From an uncultured Desulfuromonadales bacterium (lineage in GTDB: Bacteria > Desulfobacterota > Desulfuromonadia > Geobacterales > Pseudopelobacteraceae): a stretch of 59,246 nucleotides of DNA. Of this stretch, positions 55,682 through 59,246 are shown one piece after another. The stretch is taken from NCBI GenBank assembly GCA_903868145.1, contig CAIPTY010000033.1, positions 1 to 59,246 of the forward strand, read 5' to 3'. The translations under genes were made by a program, and so were the position numbers. The notes beneath the pieces were generated by a model. The model had not been told where the DNA came from. It searched no databases and worked only from the letters and a program-made list of their open reading frames with translations. How positions within the stretch are numbered: the first letter of the stretch is position 1; each line of letters starts with the position of its first letter.

Positions 55682-56151
55682 CAAAGGTAAAACAAAGTTT
55701 AGTCACAGACCCGGCGCAACTCTCACTTTTCGATAGCATCAAGCGGGGACAGGAAGAACGAACGGCGAAACAACCGGGCCGAAAGTGCGTAACTGCAAAG
55801 CTGCACGCCGCCGTTAAATTGGCAATCAAGACCGCGCCAAAGTCTGTGGAACAGATTGCCGACGAAATGACGGAGTTGACCGGCGGGGAAGTCACAGCAT
55901 CCATGATATACAATATTACTTCATCCGCCCATCCTCATAAACTCCCTTGCGAACTACTACCGGCATTCTGTGAAGCGACCTCAGATTACAGGCCGCTGCT
56001 TGTGCTTACAGACGCCGCCGGTGTCTTCACCGTAGAACCGCCGGATATTATCCGCGCACGGCTGAAAAAGTTGGACGAACAAAAGAAAGAACTGGACAAG
56101 GAAAAAACCAAATACAACGCCCTGCTTAATGAATTAGAAGGGCGCAAATGA
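55678..56151 (+). CDS. Prophage early protein, CII-like, unknown function
   Basis: The 157-residue protein has a helical N-terminal half with EQIADEMTELTGGEVTASMI and LPCELLPAFCEATSD, which recalls CII-like phage regulators, and a C-terminal coiled coil (KKLDEQKKELDKEKTKYNAL). It overlaps both neighbours by ATGA. A role in phage regulation is likely but unproven. Confidence 0.6.
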   Translation: MTKVKQSLVTDPAQLSLFDSIKRGQEERTAKQPGRKCVTAKLHAAVKLAIKTAPKSVEQIADEMTELTGGEVTASMIYNITSSAHPHKLPCELLPAFCEATSDYRPLLVLTDAAGVFTVEPPDIIRARLKKLDEQKKELDKEKTKYNALLNELEGRK

Positions 56152-57203
56152 GACAGAACCAACATCCGCCAATGGAATATATATGTACAATTCCGGAAAT
56201 TGCCGAATTTATCGGAATTGCAGCCCGTGTAATTAGAGAAAAAGCCGCAAATTATAACTGGCAGCCCACCGGCGAACGTGTTCAGGGCGGTGGTGACAAG
56301 TACAACATTGATACCATTCGCCTGTACAAATCGGATGAAAAGCACCAGGCCGCGATAATGGCTATCAAAACCGCCTGCAACATGAAGCGAGATCAAGCCC
56401 AACTTGCCGCCGCTGCCGCCCTGAAAACAAAGCTTGAAGCCGACACACTGACAACCATTCAATCAGAAGTAGCCAAGTGCAAGCGGTTTCTGCCGGAAGA
56501 ACTGTTAGCCAGAGAAGCAGAACTGCGGGCAAAACGTGAAGCCCTGGAAAATGCCGAAGGCATGAACAAGGACGAAAAACCCCTTGTTATGCTGGCACTT
56601 ACCAAAGAAAAAGGCAAAAAAGCCGGTGTCGCTAAAAAATGGTGCCTGGATCAATGCCAGGCATGGATGATTGCCAACGGTTTCAAATCCAAACACACCG
56701 AAAAAAACCCGGATGGCTGGAACGAAAAAGGTATCAAGGCACTCTGTGAGGCATTCATAGCCGGACAGATCGACGTGCCGGAAGAGTACCGGAATATTCT
56801 TTCACGTAAGGGGAAATTATCGCTCACCATCCCGTCAATCCGCACCTGGAAAAAGGACTATGAAGCGTATGGCCTATATGGTGTAGCCCGCAAGCATAAA
56901 GAGCCCCGGGGAGAAGCACGAATACCACCACACCAACAAGAGCTTATTTATTCCCTGCTGTATGACTTTCCACACGTCAAGGCCGCCCGGATCAGGGAGG
57001 CGCTGCAATCCCGTTTTCCCGGTGAATACATCGTTCATGAAGATACCATCGTAAACTTTGTCAAATACTGGAAAGAAACAAACAAAGCCAGTGTGTTGCA
57101 AATAACCGCCCCCGATTCTTACCGTAACAAATATCAGTTTGCCGTCGGCAAGGCCGATGCCAATATCACCCGCCTGAATCAGGTATGGGAGGCGGAAGCA
57201 TGA
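56148..57203 (+). CDS. MuA-type transposase, N-terminal part only (truncated)
   Basis: The 351-residue protein has the Mu DNA-binding winged helix (EYICTIPEIAEFIGIAARVI), then the two HTH domains that bind phage ends. It stops after TRLNQVWEAEA, exactly where a full MuA goes on with the DDE catalytic core. The stop overlaps the next start as ATGA, so the join is clean and not a frameshift. It cannot transpose alone, but could still bind phage ends. Confidence 0.8.
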   Translation: MRQNQHPPMEYICTIPEIAEFIGIAARVIREKAANYNWQPTGERVQGGGDKYNIDTIRLYKSDEKHQAAIMAIKTACNMKRDQAQLAAAAALKTKLEADTLTTIQSEVAKCKRFLPEELLAREAELRAKREALENAEGMNKDEKPLVMLALTKEKGKKAGVAKKWCLDQCQAWMIANGFKSKHTEKNPDGWNEKGIKALCEAFIAGQIDVPEEYRNILSRKGKLSLTIPSIRTWKKDYEAYGLYGVARKHKEPRGEARIPPHQQELIYSLLYDFPHVKAARIREALQSRFPGEYIVHEDTIVNFVKYWKETNKASVLQITAPDSYRNKYQFAVGKADANITRLNQVWEAEA

Positions 57204-57523
57204 CAACTGAAGAGCTGTTGCCGCTGTTCAAAGCCAAGTGCGAAGAGATCGGACAGGCCGCCGTTGCCCGGCAAATTGGCAAGTCAGATGCCGCTATCAG
57301 CCAACTGTTCAACGACAAATACCCGTCACCTCCGGAACCGCTTTTGCGCCGGTTTGAAGAAGAATTTTGCCAATCAACATTGATATGTCCTGAAATGGGT
57401 GAAATCACCCTGAAGCGCTGTAGTTCCGAACGGGTAACGCCCTTTTCAGCATCGAGCGCCCGGCGAATCAGGATGCACAACGCCTGCAAAGCGTGTGGGG
57501 GAAACCATGACATTTCCCTTTAA
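57200..57523 (+). CDS. Small HTH protein of transposable phages
   Basis: The 107-residue protein begins with an XRE-like HTH (EIGQAAVARQIGKSDAAISQ) and ends in a Cys-containing part (CPEMGEITLKRC ... CKACGG) that may bind a metal. Similar proteins lie in the early operons of B3-like phages. The ATG overlaps the transposase stop. Confidence 0.65.
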   Translation: MTTEELLPLFKAKCEEIGQAAVARQIGKSDAAISQLFNDKYPSPPEPLLRRFEEEFCQSTLICPEMGEITLKRCSSERVTPFSASSARRIRMHNACKACGGNHDISL

Positions 57524-57728
57524 TCCCTACCTGATACGCCGTCCGCGAGGAACAAAAAGCCGATTTATCATTGATTCCGAGTTGGCGGAATTTATGGGCA
57601 CAATCGGAAAATATCATACCTTAAAGGAATTACGGTTGCTGCTTGTCGAACACTTTGGAGAAAAAAGAGCACCGTCTAAAAGTTCAATTCACCGCTACAT
57701 ACAACGGATTACCAGGGGGGGAGCATGA
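57507..57728 (+). CDS. Small prophage protein, HTH-like
   Basis: The 73-residue basic protein (MTFPFNPYLIRRPRGTKSRF) has a C-terminal KSSIHRYIQRI helix like a recognition helix. The ATG at 57507 has GGGGG before it and the gene overlaps both neighbours. Function is unknown. Confidence 0.5.
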   Translation: MTFPFNPYLIRRPRGTKSRFIIDSELAEFMGTIGKYHTLKELRLLLVEHFGEKRAPSKSSIHRYIQRITRGGA

Positions 57729-58069
57729 CACCGAACGCCACGCTACAACGTATTCCTAAACTTTCACCAAAGAAACACAAGAGCATTGCACGGGCTGAAT
57801 TACTGGCAGCAATGGAAGAGGCCGACCGGCTGATAACCTTTCTCAATGTTTTTGACCTGATGATATTTGACGATTTAGGCCGGGCACTGCCGAAAGAGCG
57901 CCTTGTTGAAGTAATGCCAAAATTCCAAAAGACCGCCCTTATCCTGCGTACAATAGCGATGCACCTTGACAATATCCACCGTTACACCTGCGTAACCGCT
58001 GGCACGAATCCACGCGAAATCATTTTTGAAAGGGGTTTGAACCATGAAAACATTCCGCAAGATCATTGA
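57725..58069 (+). CDS. Prophage protein of unknown function
   Basis: The 114-residue protein is mainly helical (ARAELLAAMEEADRLITFLN) with no recognisable motif. It overlaps the gene before by ATGA and the small gene after by 26 bases. Confidence 0.55.
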   Translation: MTPNATLQRIPKLSPKKHKSIARAELLAAMEEADRLITFLNVFDLMIFDDLGRALPKERLVEVMPKFQKTALILRTIAMHLDNIHRYTCVTAGTNPREIIFERGLNHENIPQDH

Positions 58070-58169
58070 ATTTCTGATTGACATTGAAATAAGGTTATCC
58101 CGCCGCAAGGCCGCCCGCCGCGCTGTCCGTGTCGCTTATCGGACAGCCTTGAACGGTTGCCGGGTGTAA
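58044..58169 (+). CDS. Very small basic prophage protein
   Basis: A 41-codon frame starts at ATG 58044 (MKTFRKIIEFLIDIEIRLSR) with AGGGG eight bases before. It has one amphipathic helix and a basic tail. Position and ribosome-binding site support it; function is unknown. Confidence 0.4.
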   Translation: MKTFRKIIEFLIDIEIRLSRRKAARRAVRVAYRTALNGCRV

Positions 58170-58172
58170 ACC

Positions 58173-58207
58173 ATTCGGGATAGACTTCTTTTACCGTTGT
58201 CCCGAAT
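58173..58207. repeat. Inverted repeat after the prophage genes
   Basis: ATTCGGGA and TCCCGAAT are separated by 19 bases. No T run follows on either strand, so it is not a normal terminator. The following 250 bases up to the tRNA-Asn promoter show no gene. Confidence 0.4.
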
Positions 58208-58425
58208 ACCATATTCCAGTGAAATTGGCTGTTTCCCAAGCGTAACATTGCTCTACTGTTGGCACGGTAATCAAGACAACCCTACATATCCAGAAGCATG
58301 TCAAGCGGATATGATTTCAAGTCGATAACACCCATAAATGGCGACTTACCTTAATATTTACAATATGTTATGCAGCTATAAAATTACAATGGCCGGACAC
58401 TAGTGGGTTAAGATAACTTTTTGGC

Positions 58426-58454
58426 TTGACTCTATCCAGCCAAAATGCTAGTAA
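58426..58454 (+). promoter_or_regulatory. Promoter of tRNA-Asn
   Basis: TTGACT at 58426-58431 and TAGTAA at 58449-58454 are 17 bases apart, and the tRNA starts 12 bases after the -10. Confidence 0.6.
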
Positions 58455-58465
58455 TTCCACTCCAT

Positions 58466-58541
58466 TCCCCATTAGCTCAGTTGGTAGAGCAGGTGACTGT
58501 TAATCACCTTGTCCGTGGTTCGAGTCCGCGATGGGGAGCCA
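58466..58541 (+). tRNA. tRNA-Asn(GTT)
   Basis: Acceptor TCCCCAT pairs with ATGGGGA, followed by GCCA. The anticodon loop CTGTTAA has anticodon GTT. A recombinase gene on the other strand ends inside it. Confidence 0.95.
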
Positions 58542-59246
58542 ATCAGGAACAAAACTGGGCACCATTTCAAAATGGTCCGGTTTTGTTGACATAGTGAGTG
58601 CGCCTACCAGTGCAGCATAGCTGCCGGTCAGGCGCACTTCTATTTTATCCACACAAATTTCTGTCACCAGCAATTTCAGATATTCCTTCCCGAAATTTGA
58701 CCCCTTTTCCAGCAATTTTTCCTTCAATGCCGAACAGAATGATTTGATTCGCCTGATTCCCAGGCCTGCCAGGGGAAGTTCCTTCTGCCGCTGCAGCCCG
58801 GCCATCTCCGTAAGAACTTCTTGCCGCCTCTCTTTGTGTTTGTTGACCCGTTCATGAAGTGTTCCGTCAAGGGGAAGCAATCCTTTTTCGACAGCTTCAT
58901 ACAATCGGTCGCTCTGGATCTTGATATCATCAAGCTCCTTTTTCAGTTTTTTCAACTGGTCGTCGTGTGCCGACCGGGATTGCTTCAGGTTGCGCTGAAG
59001 ATCCTTCAGCATCCCCTCCACCCGTTCCGGGGTGAAAATTTGCTCAGCAACAGCCTTGAGGACAAGGGTGTCGAGCTTTTCCATCGGCACGTTGCCATTG
59101 GTGCAGCTGCTGCCGCCTCTCAGGCCATTGATCCTGCCGGTGCATTTGTAGTAGCGATAGCGACCACCCTTGCCGGTGGCGATAGTCATGGTTGCGCCGC
59201 AGACCCCGCACTTGACCAGGCCGGTCAACAGAGTCGGCGAGCTAAC
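58500..59246 (-). CDS. Large serine recombinase, C-terminal part (cut by window edge)
   Basis: The frame is open from the window edge to a stop at 58500. Visible parts are the end of the Recombinase domain (SSPTLLTGLVKCGVCGATM), a zinc ribbon (CGVCG and a later Cys in SSCTNG) and a long coiled coil (around NLKQSRSAHDDQLKKLKKEL), as in large serine integrases. The catalytic Ser domain is outside. The last 13 residues (WLPIADSNHGQGD) are the antisense of tRNA-Asn, so the gene's end was created or fixed by insertion at the tRNA. Confidence 0.85.
   Translation of the reverse strand, partial: VSSPTLLTGLVKCGVCGATMTIATGKGGRYRYYKCTGRINGLRGGSSCTNGNVPMEKLDTLVLKAVAEQIFTPERVEGMLKDLQRNLKQSRSAHDDQLKKLKKELDDIKIQSDRLYEAVEKGLLPLDGTLHERVNKHKERRQEVLTEMAGLQRQKELPLAGLGIRRIKSFCSALKEKLLEKGSNFGKEYLKLLVTEICVDKIEVRLTGSYAALVGALTMSTKPDHFEMVPSFVPDWLPIADSNHGQGD

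Larger units (their letters stand above)
54616..58169. mobile_element. Mu/B3-like transposable prophage, early-region remnant
   Basis: It consists of a divergent repressor, a Ner-like regulator and a run of small genes with four-base overlaps around the N-terminal part of a MuA-type transposase. There is no catalytic core, MuB ATPase, lysis, head or tail gene, so it is a defective remnant. Confidence 0.75.

Overview
The window looks like a chromosome segment of a Geobacter-type bacterium (order Geobacterales/Desulfuromonadales). The reasons are the block thrS-infC-rpmI-rplT-pheS-pheT-ihfA-merR ending in a tRNA-Pro, the block gap-pgk-tpiA-secG-tRNA-Leu(GAG), many periplasmic-sensor signalling proteins, and moderate GC content. 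Species cannot be fixed from the sequence alone.

Layout. 1-8.7 kb (minus strand): a sensory cluster with a hybrid-type histidine kinase cut by the window edge, a periplasmic solute-binding protein, a REC-PAS-GGDEF protein, a DHH phosphoesterase coupled to a small Cys-rich protein, and a 1305-residue hybrid kinase. 9-13.7 kb (plus): a tight four-gene operon of unknown role, made of a Cache-HAMP membrane sensor without output domain, an HdeD-like membrane protein fused to a candidate permuted cysteine-peptidase domain, an MFS carrier and an outer-membrane barrel; a Tat-exported metallophosphoesterase follows. 15.6-24.2 kb (minus): msrA, small envelope proteins, tRNA-Leu, secG, tpiA, pgk, gap and an EF-hand-like protein. 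24.4-35.9 kb (plus): sulfotransferase, rph, rdgB, rlmD, tRNA-Val, and the thrS to ihfA/merR translation and nucleoid block, ending at tRNA-Pro(GGG). The infC gene appears to start at a rare ATA codon.

35.9-51.75 kb is an integrative element in tRNA-Pro, bounded by a 46-bp direct repeat of the tRNA 3' end. It carries a two-gene defence candidate (PLD-helicase plus N6-adenine methyltransferase), a DUF5678/retropepsin pair, a P4-satellite-like replication operon (AlpA-type HTH, DUF5659, DUF3854 TOPRIM, DUF927 ATPase, zinc ribbon), a control region with a predicted small RNA, a leader terminator and a DnaA box, and a tyrosine integrase with arm-type iterons. Directly behind it sits what looks like a second, decayed element at the same attachment site: other iterons, hipBA, and the C-terminal remnant of an integrase.

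54.0-54.6 kb (minus) holds two copies of an 88-nt strongly paired RNA-like element, each next to a tRNA-like sequence and followed by a terminator; I do not recognise this family. 54.6-58.2 kb is the early region of a Mu/B3-like transposable prophage whose transposase stops before its catalytic core. The window ends with tRNA-Asn(GTT) and the C-terminal part of a large serine recombinase that reads into that tRNA, so another element starts there. The best candidates for something undescribed are the tandem tRNA-like/structured RNA locus, the small-RNA control region of the tRNA-Pro element, and the Cache/HdeD-peptidase operon.
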